64,000 nt of DNA, taken from Reinekea forsetii (lineage in GTDB: Bacteria; Pseudomonadota; Gammaproteobacteria; Pseudomonadales; Natronospirillaceae). How positions within the stretch are numbered: position 1 is the stretch's first letter; every line of letters starts with the position of its first letter. The DNA is taken from positions 2,131,501-2,195,500 of the forward strand of contig NZ_CP011797.1 of the NCBI RefSeq assembly GCF_002795845.1, in the 5' to 3' direction. Below are positions 32,042 to 40,839 of this stretch, in pieces. The position numbers and the translations under genes were made by a program. The notes below the pieces were generated by a model. The model saw only the letters and a program-made list of their open reading frames with translations. It was not told where the DNA came from and did not search any database.

Positions 32042-32511
32042 TAAGACTTATCCTCCATCAAGGCCTTGAGCCGCTGTTGTTCATCCGCGGTTAACTCAGT
32101 TGGAACACCCTGTCGGCTTGAGCGAGTCAGTCGAATTAGCAGGGTCAGGCCGGAAATCAATAAAAATGCCGGCACAATCCATAACCAGATCGTAACAAAG
32201 GACATTTGCGGTTTGTAGATGACAAATTCGGTGTACCGATCGACCATAAAATCGATGATTTCTTGATCGTTAAAGCCTTGATGCAACATTTCATAGGTCT
32301 TTTGACGAATGTCTTGGGAAATCGGCGCATTGGAATCAGCGACATTTTGGTTTTGACATTTGGGGCAGCGGAATTGAAAGCTCAACTCCTCATACCGATC
32401 GCGCAGACCGTCATTGTCAAAGGTTAACAGTTCGCTGGACGCCTGGGCTCCGGAGGCCAGCAACGCGCATACCAGCACGAGACCGGCATAATAGGTTCTA
32501 AGCCATTTCAT
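32041..32511 (-). CDS. ccmH: Cytochrome c-type biogenesis protein CcmH
   Basis: 156 residues. A signal anchor (about 5-23) leads to the periplasmic CcmH domain with redox pair Cys-Pro-Lys-Cys in LSFQFRCPKCQNQNVADSNA (near residue 50), and a second transmembrane helix (about 105-125) precedes a short cytoplasmic tail. Acts with CcmF and CcmG in apocytochrome thiol reduction and haem attachment. Overlaps ccmG by 14 bp. Confidence 0.96.
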   Translation of the reverse strand: MKWLRTYYAGLVLVCALLASGAQASSELLTFDNDGLRDRYEELSFQFRCPKCQNQNVADSNAPISQDIRQKTYEMLHQGFNDQEIIDFMVDRYTEFVIYKPQMSFVTIWLWIVPAFLLISGLTLLIRLTRSSRQGVPTELTADEQQRLKALMEDKS

Positions 32512-33031
32512 CGAAGATCGCCTTCAATTTATTCTGCCAGTTAACATCCGTAATTGGGCCCTGAAAGCGGTAGCGCACCTCGCCGGAGGAATCGACAAAG
32601 AAGGTCTCCGGTGCGCCGGTGACACCCAGATCAAAACCAAGGTCACCATTGGGATCGAAAATATCAATGCTGTATGGGTTGGCGTATTCGCTTAGCCAGG
32701 TCAGCGCTGCGGCCCGATCATCCTTATAGTTGATGCCGATGATTTTCACGCCTTGTGCGGCTAGGGAGTTCAACACCGGATGTTCGTACTTACAGGATGC
32801 GCACCAGGTCGCCCAGATGTTCACCAACATCGGCTCACCGACCAGGTCGGAAACGGTTAGGAACTTCTTACTGTCTTCTAAACGGCTCAATTTAAAGTCC
32901 GGCAAGGGGTCGCCGGTAAGGGCCGACGGTACTGCCTTGGGATTGACTCCGCTCAGCAAGGCATAACCGAATACGCTAAATATCATCAGTACGACGATCA
33001 GCGGAATTATTAAGAGTGGCTTGATTTTCAT
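32498..33031 (-). CDS. ccmG: Thiol:disulfide interchange protein CcmG/DsbE
   Basis: 177 residues, thioredoxin fold anchored by one N-terminal helix (about 5-25). The active site is WATWCASCKYEHP near residue 75 (Cys-Ala-Ser-Cys). The family's acidic insert is represented by GVKIIGINYKDDRAAALTWL. Reduces the apocytochrome or CcmH disulfide in the periplasm. Overlaps ccmF by 4 bp and ccmH by 14 bp. Confidence 0.96.
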   Translation of the reverse strand: MKIKPLLIIPLIVVLMIFSVFGYALLSGVNPKAVPSALTGDPLPDFKLSRLEDSKKFLTVSDLVGEPMLVNIWATWCASCKYEHPVLNSLAAQGVKIIGINYKDDRAAALTWLSEYANPYSIDIFDPNGDLGFDLGVTGAPETFFVDSSGEVRYRFQGPITDVNWQNKLKAIFDEMA

Positions 33032-34983
33032 GCTGTGGCTCCCTTCTTCGTTGAGCGATAGCGTTTATCTGTGATACTGAGGGTGCCGCCGATCGCCATC
33101 AACACTGCGCCGAACCATAACCAACGAATAAAGGGTTTGACCTGAAGTCGGATCGACCAGACTTGCCGTTCGTCATCGAGCGGTTCGGCTAACGACACAT
33201 AAAGATCGCGAAACAGATTGCCATCGATGCCAGCTTCGGTCATGACATTATTCTTGACCGGGTAAAAGCGCTTTTCCGGGTTTAATACCGCGACCGCCTT
33301 GTCGTTGCGATAGACATTGATCACGCCTTGATCGGCAACATAGTTCGGTCCCTGCACCTTACCGATGCTTTCAAATTCAAAACGGTAATTTTCCAGGACA
33401 ACTTCATCGCCCGCGGTCATACGGAAGTCGCGCTCGATGTCCAAATTAGATACCAGCACCACACCGGTGGTCGAGACCAACAACCCCAAGTGGGCAATCC
33501 ACATACCCCAGAAACCGACGCCCGCTTTGCGCACACCGGCGAGAAAGCTTTTGCTGTGCCGGGTTTTATCCATGACCAGTCGAATTAGGCTGGCCGCCGT
33601 CCAGAATACCAGGGACAGACCCAACCAAATTTGCCAGTGCAGTTCACCGGACAGGGTCCAGGGCAGCACTAAGGCGATCACGATTGCCCCGGCCGCGATG
33701 GCCAGCAAAAATCCAGTCCAGTTCTTTAGTTGGTCTTTTTTCCAGCGCATCAGTTGACCGACAGCAATAAAACAGAGCAAGACCACCATCAGCAAGTTGA
33801 ACGCCAGATTAAAAAATGGTGCGCCGACCGATAGCTTGCGCCACCCGAAGGCATCGGCAAAGAGCGGTAAAAGCGTACCGAATAGCACCGCAAAGGCGAT
33901 AACCACCAGAAGGATGTTATTCATCAGAATAAAGGACTCGCGCGAGACTAGCTCGAACTGGCCATTGATTTTAATCTTGCCAGCGTTGAGCGCATAGAGG
34001 GTCAAACTGCCGCCAATGGTTAAGGCCAGAATTACCAGAATAAACAGACCACGTTCTGGGTCAGCGGCAAAAGAATGGACACTGGTGAGCACCCCCGAAC
34101 GGACCAAGAAGGTGCCTAACAGGCTGAACGAGAAGGCAAAGATCGCCAACAGCACCGACCAACTCTTAAACAAATTGCGCTTTTCAGTCACCGCCTGTGA
34201 GTGAATCAAGGCCGTACCGATGAGCCAAGGCATAAAGGACGCGTTTTCAACCGGATCCCAAAACCACCAGCCGCCCCAGCCTAGTTCGTAATAGGCCCAC
34301 CAGCTGCCCAAGGCGATGCCCAGAGTCAAGAAGGCCCAAGCGACATTGGTCCAGGGTCGCGACCAGCGCACCCAACTGGCATCAAATCGGCCGGTTAAGA
34401 GCGCGGCAACGGCAAAGGCGAAGGCCACAGAGAATCCGACGTAGCCCATATAGAGGGTGGGCGGATGAATGATCAGGCCTATATCCTGCAAGAGCGGGTT
34501 GAGGTCGGAACCGTCCACCGGCGAGATGGGTAGGAACCGCTCAAACGGGTTAGAGGTAAAGAGAATAAACATCAGAAAAGCAAAGGCAATAAGGCCGAGA
34601 ACTCCCAGGACCGCGCCCTTGAGCTCGAAGTTCAGCGTGCGCGCGAATACTGTGACCGCAACGGTCCAGCCGCCCAACATCAGGATCCACAAGAGCATCG
34701 ATCCCTCATGGTTGGCCCAGGTCGCCGACATCTTAAAGTACCAGGGTAAGGCACTATTGGAATGTTGACTGACCAGATAGACCGAGAAATCATCGGTCAA
34801 AAAGGCATTCATCAGGATACCGAACGACACGACTAGGAAAAAAAACATTCCCCAGGCCAAAGCCGGTGCGGTGCGCAACAGCGACTCGTTTTTAAGTTTC
34901 AAGCCCACCAACGGCAAAACCGCGAGCAAAAACGAAAACAGCCAAGCCAGGATTAGTGAAAACTGCCCAAACTCTGGAAACAT
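33028..34983 (-). CDS. ccmF: Haem lyase CcmF
   Basis: 651 residues, a polytopic inner-membrane protein of about 15 helices. The WWD haem-handling region is WWAYYELGWGGWWFWDPVEN, just before ASFMPWL. Conserved His residues occur in NHEGSMLLW and IHPPTLYMGYVGF. Together with CcmH and CcmI it attaches haem to the apocytochrome CXXCH motif. Starts 10 bp after ccmE. Confidence 0.97.
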   Translation of the reverse strand: MFPEFGQFSLILAWLFSFLLAVLPLVGLKLKNESLLRTAPALAWGMFFFLVVSFGILMNAFLTDDFSVYLVSQHSNSALPWYFKMSATWANHEGSMLLWILMLGGWTVAVTVFARTLNFELKGAVLGVLGLIAFAFLMFILFTSNPFERFLPISPVDGSDLNPLLQDIGLIIHPPTLYMGYVGFSVAFAFAVAALLTGRFDASWVRWSRPWTNVAWAFLTLGIALGSWWAYYELGWGGWWFWDPVENASFMPWLIGTALIHSQAVTEKRNLFKSWSVLLAIFAFSFSLLGTFLVRSGVLTSVHSFAADPERGLFILVILALTIGGSLTLYALNAGKIKINGQFELVSRESFILMNNILLVVIAFAVLFGTLLPLFADAFGWRKLSVGAPFFNLAFNLLMVVLLCFIAVGQLMRWKKDQLKNWTGFLLAIAAGAIVIALVLPWTLSGELHWQIWLGLSLVFWTAASLIRLVMDKTRHSKSFLAGVRKAGVGFWGMWIAHLGLLVSTTGVVLVSNLDIERDFRMTAGDEVVLENYRFEFESIGKVQGPNYVADQGVINVYRNDKAVAVLNPEKRFYPVKNNVMTEAGIDGNLFRDLYVSLAEPLDDERQVWSIRLQVKPFIRWLWFGAVLMAIGGTLSITDKRYRSTKKGATA

Positions 34984-34993
34984 GTAAACTCCG

Positions 34994-35437
34994 TTAATAG
35001 GTGGTAGAGGCCTGACCGGCTTGCTCTAGAGCGTGGGTCACTTCCGGTGGCATATAGGTTTCATCGTGTTTGGCTAAAACGGTGTCGGCGGTAAACAGAT
35101 TCGCCTCACCCAGTTGACCAATCACCACGACGCCCTCACCTTCCTTAAATAGATCCGGCAAAATGCCGTCATACACAATCGACACATCCGCTGAGAAGTC
35201 GGTCACCTCGAAGAATACCTTTAAACTGCCCTCTTCGCGCTCAACGCTGCCGGCCTTAATCATCCCACCGGCCCTGATAACTTGGGCCTTGGGTGCCAGA
35301 CCCTGGCTAATTTCCGTCGGCGTAAAGAAATAGTTCAAATTTTGCCGCAGTGCAAAGATGGCCAAGAACACTGCAATACTGACGCCACAGACACCCAGGA
35401 GTATCAATAGCAGACGCTGTTTTCGCTTCGGATTCAT
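34994..35437 (-). CDS. ccmE: Haem chaperone CcmE
   Basis: 147 residues. One N-terminal transmembrane helix (about 9-28) anchors a periplasmic OB fold. The haem-binding motif near the C-terminus is KHDETYMPPEV, where the His binds haem covalently and the Tyr is the axial ligand. The signature VIRAGGMIKAGSVER lies near residue 53. Its ATG overlaps the ccmD stop (ATGA). Confidence 0.97.
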   Translation of the reverse strand: MNPKRKQRLLLILLGVCGVSIAVFLAIFALRQNLNYFFTPTEISQGLAPKAQVIRAGGMIKAGSVEREEGSLKVFFEVTDFSADVSIVYDGILPDLFKEGEGVVVIGQLGEANLFTADTVLAKHDETYMPPEVTHALEQAGQASTTY

Positions 35438-35607
35438 GCTTGCTCCCGACGTAATTTACGTTGATGATCTTTGACCAGCTGTTTCGCTAGATAACGCGGC
35501 CCGAGAATATTAAAGAGCACAACAATGGTGGCCAAGCCATAGGCTAACCAGACATAGAGGCCGTGTTCGCCCATCTTCAAAAAGGCCGAAAAGGATTCGA
35601 ACGCCAT
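35434..35607 (-). CDS. ccmD: Haem exporter protein CcmD, 57 aa
   Basis: A small gene of 57 codons between ccmC and ccmE. The protein opens MAFESFSAFLKMGEHGLYVW, has one transmembrane helix (about 15-37) and a basic C-terminus rich in Lys and Arg. Length, topology and position are those of CcmD, which helps release haem-loaded CcmE from the CcmABC complex. The start ATG overlaps the ccmC stop (TAATG) and its TGA overlaps the ccmE start (ATGA), so all three are coupled. Confidence 0.93.
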   Translation of the reverse strand: MAFESFSAFLKMGEHGLYVWLAYGLATIVVLFNILGPRYLAKQLVKDHQRKLRREQA

Positions 35608-36365
35608 TATAAACCTCCCAGTTGTTCAATTTCTTTTTGCGCCCAAAGGGCCTTGCGCTCGCGCTTGAGAATTTCCAGTCGAGCGCGAATAAACATCCAG
35701 GCCAAGAATGCCAAATAGAAGCCTAAAATAGATAGCAGCAGAGGCACCAACATGCTGATGTGCATGGGCGCCTTTTCGGTAAACTTCAGCGTAGCGGGTT
35801 GATGCAGGGTCGTTACCAGGTTTACCGAGTATTTAATGATTGGAATATTCACGACTCCGACCAAAGCCAAGATAGCCGCGGCTCGATCGCCACTCTCTGG
35901 CCGCTCCATGGCGTTGTGCAAAGCCCAGAGGCCAAGGTAGAGCAAGAACAGGATCAGCATCGAGGTGATGCGCATATCCCATACCCACCAGTCACCCCAG
36001 GTCGGCTTGCCCCAGATGGCCCCGGTGGCCAGCGCCAGAAATGCCATGGTCATACCGATTGGGATACACGCCTTGGCCACATAGAAGGCCAACTTGATGC
36101 GCCAAATCAGGCCGACCGCCCCGGCTATCGCGATGGTCATGTAGATGGCCTCGGACAGGAAGGCCGACGGCACATGGATAAAGATGATGCGATAACTGTT
36201 GCCCTGGACACGTTCAACCGGAGAAAAAGCTAGGCCCCAGACCAGCGCCACGCCAATCAGCACAAAGGCCGCCCAGCCAAGCCAAAAGCTCCAGGGTTTG
36301 GACATCTGATAAAACCACTTCGGCGAACTGCACTTGTGGAACCATCGAACAAAAATTTGCCACAT
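35607..36365 (-). CDS. ccmC: Haem exporter protein CcmC
   Basis: 252 residues from ATG 36365, favoured over the ATG at 36386 because GGAG precedes it at a suitable distance and MWQIFVRWFHKCSSPKWFYQ resembles the family start. Six transmembrane helices. The WWD-type haem motif is GKPTWGDWWVWDMRITSML, with conserved His in IIFIHVPSA and near the C-terminus (TTLHQPATL). It loads haem onto CcmE. There is a 92-bp gap to ccmB. Confidence 0.95.
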   Translation of the reverse strand: MWQIFVRWFHKCSSPKWFYQMSKPWSFWLGWAAFVLIGVALVWGLAFSPVERVQGNSYRIIFIHVPSAFLSEAIYMTIAIAGAVGLIWRIKLAFYVAKACIPIGMTMAFLALATGAIWGKPTWGDWWVWDMRITSMLILFLLYLGLWALHNAMERPESGDRAAAILALVGVVNIPIIKYSVNLVTTLHQPATLKFTEKAPMHISMLVPLLLSILGFYLAFLAWMFIRARLEILKRERKALWAQKEIEQLGGL

Positions 36366-36457
36366 CGACTCTTGTCTCCAGATCATTCAATTACCGCGCC
36401 CTGCTTTGTTGGGTAGGGCTACGGCTACGTATTGTTTAGGACTTCGAACTGGGCACG

Positions 36458-37129
36458 CTAATCGCCCACTGTTACATTTAAGGCGGCGACCGTCAGCCAG
36501 GGTGTGAGCGCAAAGGCCCCGGCGGTAAAGGCACCCAAGAGCGCCAGGTAACCTTGCCAAGGCTGGTCCGTGGCCATAGCCTGAACCGTTGAAGTGCCGA
36601 ATATCAACACCGGCACCAGAATCGGCATAATCAAAATCGTTAACAATAGACCACCCTTGCGCAACCCGACGGTTAAAGCCGCACCCACACTCCCGATCAG
36701 ACTCAGAGACAGGGTGCCAAGCAATAATGAGAGCATCAGCACCGGTACCGCTTTGGCTGGTAATGCCAGCATCACGGACAATACTGGCGATAATACCGTT
36801 AATGGCAAACCGGTCACCAACCAATGACTGATGATTTTACACAACACTAACAATTGAGGGGGCACCGCCGCTAAAAGCATCTGTTCAAGAGTGCCGTCAT
36901 CGAAATCATTGCGAAACATCAGGTCGAGCGATAAAAGTGAGGCCAAGAGCGCAGACACCCAGAGGATGCCGGGCGCCATCAGGGCGAGTTTGGCCAAATC
37001 CAAGGTCACACCTATCGGAAAGAGACTGACCACCACAACAAAGAAGAACAGTGGGTTCAACAGGTCTGCCCGACGCCGGAAGGCCAAAGTCATTTCTCGC
37101 GTCAGGGTGGTGCGCAGGATGGCAATCAC
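36458..37129 (-). CDS. ccmB: Haem exporter permease CcmB
   Basis: 223 residues, six hydrophobic helices, opening with LRTTLTREMTLAFRRRADLL and then NPLFFFVVVVSLFPIG. RNDFDDGTLEQMLL is the conserved cytoplasmic loop. Forms the membrane part of the CcmAB ATPase that drives release of haem-CcmE. Overlaps the ccmA stop by 4 bp. Confidence 0.95.
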   Translation of the reverse strand: MIAILRTTLTREMTLAFRRRADLLNPLFFFVVVVSLFPIGVTLDLAKLALMAPGILWVSALLASLLSLDLMFRNDFDDGTLEQMLLAAVPPQLLVLCKIISHWLVTGLPLTVLSPVLSVMLALPAKAVPVLMLSLLLGTLSLSLIGSVGAALTVGLRKGGLLLTILIMPILVPVLIFGTSTVQAMATDQPWQGYLALLGAFTAGAFALTPWLTVAALNVTVGD

Positions 37130-37755
37130 AATGGGGCTCCAATGTGCAGAGGGCGCACGGCAGCATGATGGAGGCCGTGATGACTGGTCATAATAACCGT
37201 ACCACCTTGCTCGGCGAAGCTGACAATGCGTTGCTCAAGCTGATTCACGGCGCTAGCATCCAGCGCGGTGAAGGGCTCATCCAACAACCAGAGTCGTACC
37301 TCTGGCAGATCGAGGTAGAGTCGGGCCAACGATACTCGGCGCTGTTGGCCGGCCGATAAACTGTGCGCGGGAACGTCTTCATAGCCGCGTAAGCCGACCG
37401 TCGATAAGGCCTGCCACAGGGCTTCTGGGGCCAACACCTGATTGTGTAAGGCCATGGCGAAGGCGAGATTTTCCAATGGGGTTTGCAACAGGGTGACGGC
37501 TGGCCGGTGGGCCAGATACCAGAACCGATTGCCGTCGAGCGCATCGCCGTCAGCCACGGGCGCATGCCAGGTGACATTGCCTTCGACCACCCAGCTCAGG
37601 CCAACCAGGCGACGTAACAGCGTGGTTTTTCCGGCACCATTGGCACCCTGTATGTGGAGGATTTCACCCTGGTCGACAGCGAATGACAAATCTGCAAATA
37701 GAATTCGCTCATCTCGCTCACAGAATAGGTCTGCAGCTTTTAACAACTCAGGCAT
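37126..37755 (-). CDS. ccmA: Haem exporter ATP-binding protein CcmA
   Basis: 209 residues, an ABC ATPase. Walker A is GANGAGKTTLLRRL (about 37-50), the signature HSLSAGQQRRVSLARLYLD, Walker B VRLWLLDEPFTALD and the switch His in VIMTSHH. First gene of the ccmABCDEFGHI operon. Its upstream region, shared with the divergent FliK-like gene, carries two palindromes (37807-37839). Confidence 0.96.
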   Translation of the reverse strand: MPELLKAADLFCERDERILFADLSFAVDQGEILHIQGANGAGKTTLLRRLVGLSWVVEGNVTWHAPVADGDALDGNRFWYLAHRPAVTLLQTPLENLAFAMALHNQVLAPEALWQALSTVGLRGYEDVPAHSLSAGQQRRVSLARLYLDLPEVRLWLLDEPFTALDASAVNQLEQRIVSFAEQGGTVIMTSHHGLHHAAVRPLHIGAPL

Positions 37756-37806
37756 AAACCTATCCAGAATAAAAGTGTGCCGAGTATAACCACCTGTAAT
37801 AGAGCA

Positions 37807-37839
37807 TTGGTAACCTTTACCAAAGCTTGAGATATCAAG
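37807..37839. promoter_or_regulatory. Two palindromes in the ccmA / FliK-like divergent promoter region
   Basis: TTGGTAA-CCT-TTACCAA at 37807-37823 has perfect 7-bp arms, and CTTGA-GATA-TCAAG at 37826-37839 has perfect 5-bp arms. They lie side by side midway between the divergent genes. A TATTAT at 37866-37871 is a possible -10 for the plus-strand gene. Likely operator sites; the binding protein is unknown. Confidence 0.45.
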
Positions 37840-37912
37840 AATTTCAGCCTGGCGCCGATATAGACTATTATCTTCCCCTGATAAAGTAGCTTACCCAGCA
37901 GGTGGTCACTAT

Positions 37913-39337
37913 ATGGCAAATGATGGCATCCGATTGCCCAGCGACAGCACCGTGACCAGTCAAAAAATCATTCGCGGCGGGGGCGAACCTGAAACAACCG
38001 CTCTACCGTCAAAAAACCTCCCACTCACGCCGATGTCGCCTCTGGTGACCGTCGTACTGCAATCGAAAACCCTATTAGCGGGCAACAAGGCCTCCCTTTT
38101 CGAGCTTATTTTGCAGAATGACCCGAAAAGCGCGCCCCCCTTGAGTGTGTTCTCGGACGCCCCGATCCGACCGGGCACCTCCCTACTCCTGGAATTCGAT
38201 AAGCATCAACAATACCAACCGGTTCGGCAACCGACCCAGGCCCAACTCACCAAACTGGTCAATTTGGAACTAGATTTTTGGCGCGGACATCTCTTACCTA
38301 AGGCCGACGCGCGCAACTTCCCCACCCTACCGAGTCCCGTTGAACTGACCGGCCTAGCACACAGATTTAGCGCCCTGAGTCCGCTGGTGCATTGGCTAAA
38401 CCAACGGCCAACCAGCCTCAGCAGCCCAGTGGTGGCTGCTTGGATTCGTGAGACCGTTGCCCTGTCGCAACTGCGCTATTGGAGCAGCATGCCCAAGGGC
38501 CGTGCTTCGGGCCTGGCCGCTCTGGGCTCAGGTATGTCCTTGCTAGAGGGACTGGACAGCATAGACGCAGCGCCACCGAGCAGCGGCCATGCCAACTTAC
38601 CCAGTCCTGCCGGCGTCAACCCTAAGATGGCCGACTCCGGCCTACAGGCGCCACTGGAAATCAAACTCGGTCAATGGCTCGGGTTGATGGATGACACTAT
38701 CAAGGCAGCACCGGATCAACTCAATAGCCGGTTAAAACAACAGGCGGCGGCATTAATTGCGCAATCCCTGCAGCAAGCGAACAAGATTCGTGCGCAGAAC
38801 CCGCTGGAGGCCAGTCAAAATGCAAACTCGAGCAAGGACGACAGTCCACTGCTCGCCCTGCGCAATTGGCTTGAAGCGAGTCAAGCTCGGATTCAGAACA
38901 GTGCTATTTTGGGCGCCTCGGCCCAATGGTCGGCGCCCGATCAGCCGACGGTTCAGCAGATGCAGTTGCCCTTGATCTGGCTCGGGCTGACCAGTTGGGC
39001 CGACATCGAATGGTGGCAAGAACAACACCGCAATACCGCCAACGCCGACAAGGACGCCCGCGCGCGCCGCCGCTGGCGCATGAAGGTCTATCTGTCCTTG
39101 GCACCGATGGCCGACATCTGTGCCGATATTGATTGGGGCGGCGATGCCACCCAGCTAACGTTTTGGAGTGAGGATGCGGCCACGCTCAGCCATCTGAATA
39201 CCTTATTACCTAAGCTGGAGAGCTGGACCGCCGGCTTGGGTGAGCGGAATATAACCACCAAGCACGGCATGCCCAAAAAAATGAATGCCGATCGACAAAA
39301 AGAGAAAGACAACCACCTAGTGGATATCCACACATGA
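37913..39337 (+). CDS. FliK-like (flagellar hook-length control type) protein
   Basis: 474 residues with AGGTGG 8 bp before the ATG. Long Gln/Ser/Pro/Leu-rich N-terminal and central regions, with no membrane segment. The C-terminal part (about 345-450) contains QQMQLPLIWLGLTSWADIEW, a charged segment and RRRWRMKVYLSLAPMADICA followed by DIDWGGDATQLTFWSED. This resembles the Flg_hook domain of FliK. Proteins of this type sit beside ccmA in pseudomonads, next to an FhlB-like gene as here. Their function outside the main flagellar cluster is not established. Confidence 0.75.
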   Translation: MANDGIRLPSDSTVTSQKIIRGGGEPETTALPSKNLPLTPMSPLVTVVLQSKTLLAGNKASLFELILQNDPKSAPPLSVFSDAPIRPGTSLLLEFDKHQQYQPVRQPTQAQLTKLVNLELDFWRGHLLPKADARNFPTLPSPVELTGLAHRFSALSPLVHWLNQRPTSLSSPVVAAWIRETVALSQLRYWSSMPKGRASGLAALGSGMSLLEGLDSIDAAPPSSGHANLPSPAGVNPKMADSGLQAPLEIKLGQWLGLMDDTIKAAPDQLNSRLKQQAAALIAQSLQQANKIRAQNPLEASQNANSSKDDSPLLALRNWLEASQARIQNSAILGASAQWSAPDQPTVQQMQLPLIWLGLTSWADIEWWQEQHRNTANADKDARARRRWRMKVYLSLAPMADICADIDWGGDATQLTFWSEDAATLSHLNTLLPKLESWTAGLGERNITTKHGMPKKMNADRQKEKDNHLVDIHT

Positions 39338-39663
39338 CAGATTCAACCGTAAATAAGGCTGCCACCTTGCAATATAAGGGGCGAAAAACCCCGATTGTGT
39401 CGGCCTTTGGCGAAAACGAACAGGCTCAAGCCATCCTCAAGCTGGCCCAGCAACACCAGATTCCGGTCTATGAAGACGAAGACCTGGTGAATATCCTTAG
39501 CCAGCTGGATGTCGGCAAGGCAGTCCCGCCGGAGCTGTTCGAATGGGTGGCCAGCGTATTGGCCTTCGCTTTTTTCGCTAAAAACGAGGTGCCCGAAGGC
39601 TTCTCACCCACTGCGACGCGCACCGCCTATAAACGGATGCGCGAAAACTATGGCGATGTCTAA
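39334..39663 (+). CDS. FhlB-like protein (soluble FlhB C-terminal domain)
   Basis: 109 residues; the ATG overlaps the FliK-like stop (ATGA). The sequence matches the cytoplasmic C-terminal domain of FlhB/YscU export-switch proteins: LAQQHQIPVYEDEDLVNILS followed by QLDVGKAVPPELFEWVASVL. There are no membrane helices, and the autocleavage motif NPTH is replaced (ALQYKGRKTPIVSAF), as in FhlB proteins that can partly substitute for the FlhB domain. Pairing with a FliK-like protein suggests a role in export-apparatus specificity switching, by analogy. Confidence 0.88.
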   Translation: MTDSTVNKAATLQYKGRKTPIVSAFGENEQAQAILKLAQQHQIPVYEDEDLVNILSQLDVGKAVPPELFEWVASVLAFAFFAKNEVPEGFSPTATRTAYKRMRENYGDV

Positions 39664-39787
39664 ACTGACAAGGTCTAGCCTGCCAGGGTCGCCCTGCCAG
39701 AGGCCAAACAAACCGCGCCACCGTCAAAGCAAACGGTCGCGCGATGAGCCCGGTGTCTTTCAAGGTAGTTGGCACTCTTTTTAGTCA

Positions 39788-40747
39788 TTACGCTGCTTGA
39801 TCACTCTCACTCTGTATATCATCTGGATTCAATGTAACACTCCCTACAGGCTCACAATTTCGGATATCGCCCGACCAGCGATACGGCTTGGCTTTTTTCG
39901 CCGCCGTTATGACCTTTTTTCGGTTCAATAATATGCCCCCGTCTTGACCTGCATGACGCTGGGCTGGCGTGACAAAGTTAATCTTGCTGTGCTTATGTTT
40001 CTCGTTATACCAAACCACAAAGTTCTCCACCCAGTCGCGCGCTTCGGTCAACCCGGCAAAGCCAGATGAGGGCCATTCGGGACGGTATTTTAAGGTCCTG
40101 AACAATGCCTCTGAGTAGGGGTTGTCATTGCTCACGCGCGGCCGACTGTAAGACGACAGCACACCCAGTTCTTCCAGCTTGGCTTTCATCGTGAGGGCCT
40201 TCATCGGTGCACCGTTATCCGAGTGCAGCACCAGGGGCTTGTTAAAGCTTTGCTCGCGCAACATGCAGCGCTGGACCAATTCCGCAGCCAGCTCACCACA
40301 CTCTCGATCATGGACTTCATAGCCCACGATCTTGCGACTGTAAATATCTTCAAATAGGTAAAGGTAGTAAAACTGACCCTTTACTCTTGAGGCCAAATAG
40401 GTGATATCCCACGACCAAAGTTGATTGGGCCCTGAGGCCGTATGGCTGGTCGGCTTCCCTGTTTTGGTTGGTGCTTTACTCCGGCCGCGATGATGTAGCT
40501 GATTGTGTGCCTTCAAAATACGGTAGAAACTCGCTTCCGATGCGAGGTAGATACCCTCGTCTAACAGCGTTGGGACCAGCTGTGACGGCGGTAAACTGGC
40601 ATATTGAGGCTCATTACTCACCGCTAAGATCACCTGCGTTTCCTGCTCACTGATTTTATTGGCTGGCACCGGCCGACTGGCCAGTGGCCGCTGGTCCATG
40701 CCAACCAGACCCGCTCGGTACCAACGACGATAGGTCCTGAGGCTCAA
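39788..40747 (-). CDS. IS3-family transposase OrfB (copy 1)
   Basis: 319 residues from the TTG at 40747, but the frame is open upstream to the slippery site at 40879-40885, so the natural product is probably the OrfAB fusion of about 515 residues. An N-terminal helix-turn-helix (ACEEAELSLRTYRRWYRAGL) precedes the rve integrase core with DDE residues: Asp in WSWDITYLAS, Asp in VLHSDNGAPMKALTM and Glu in NPYSEALFRTLKYRPEWP. All look intact. Confidence 0.92.
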   Translation of the reverse strand: MSLRTYRRWYRAGLVGMDQRPLASRPVPANKISEQETQVILAVSNEPQYASLPPSQLVPTLLDEGIYLASEASFYRILKAHNQLHHRGRSKAPTKTGKPTSHTASGPNQLWSWDITYLASRVKGQFYYLYLFEDIYSRKIVGYEVHDRECGELAAELVQRCMLREQSFNKPLVLHSDNGAPMKALTMKAKLEELGVLSSYSRPRVSNDNPYSEALFRTLKYRPEWPSSGFAGLTEARDWVENFVVWYNEKHKHSKINFVTPAQRHAGQDGGILLNRKKVITAAKKAKPYRWSGDIRNCEPVGSVTLNPDDIQSESDQAA

Positions 40748-40839
40748 CTCAGCTTCCTCGCAGGCGCGACTCAGGCGAGCCCCACTGTTCGTGGCCTGGT
40801 GTATTAATGCTACCGTGGCGATGCGCTCGGGCAGTGGCG

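Noticed and set aside
36387-36824. 145-codon frame overlapping ccmB in another frame
   Set aside because: CcmB occupies the region with family motifs; this frame has none.
38017-38026. CTCCCACTCA, a 10-bp match to the end of guaA, considered as the other attachment site of an island
   Set aside because: It lies inside the FliK-like coding sequence, is short, and no longer match continues on either side.
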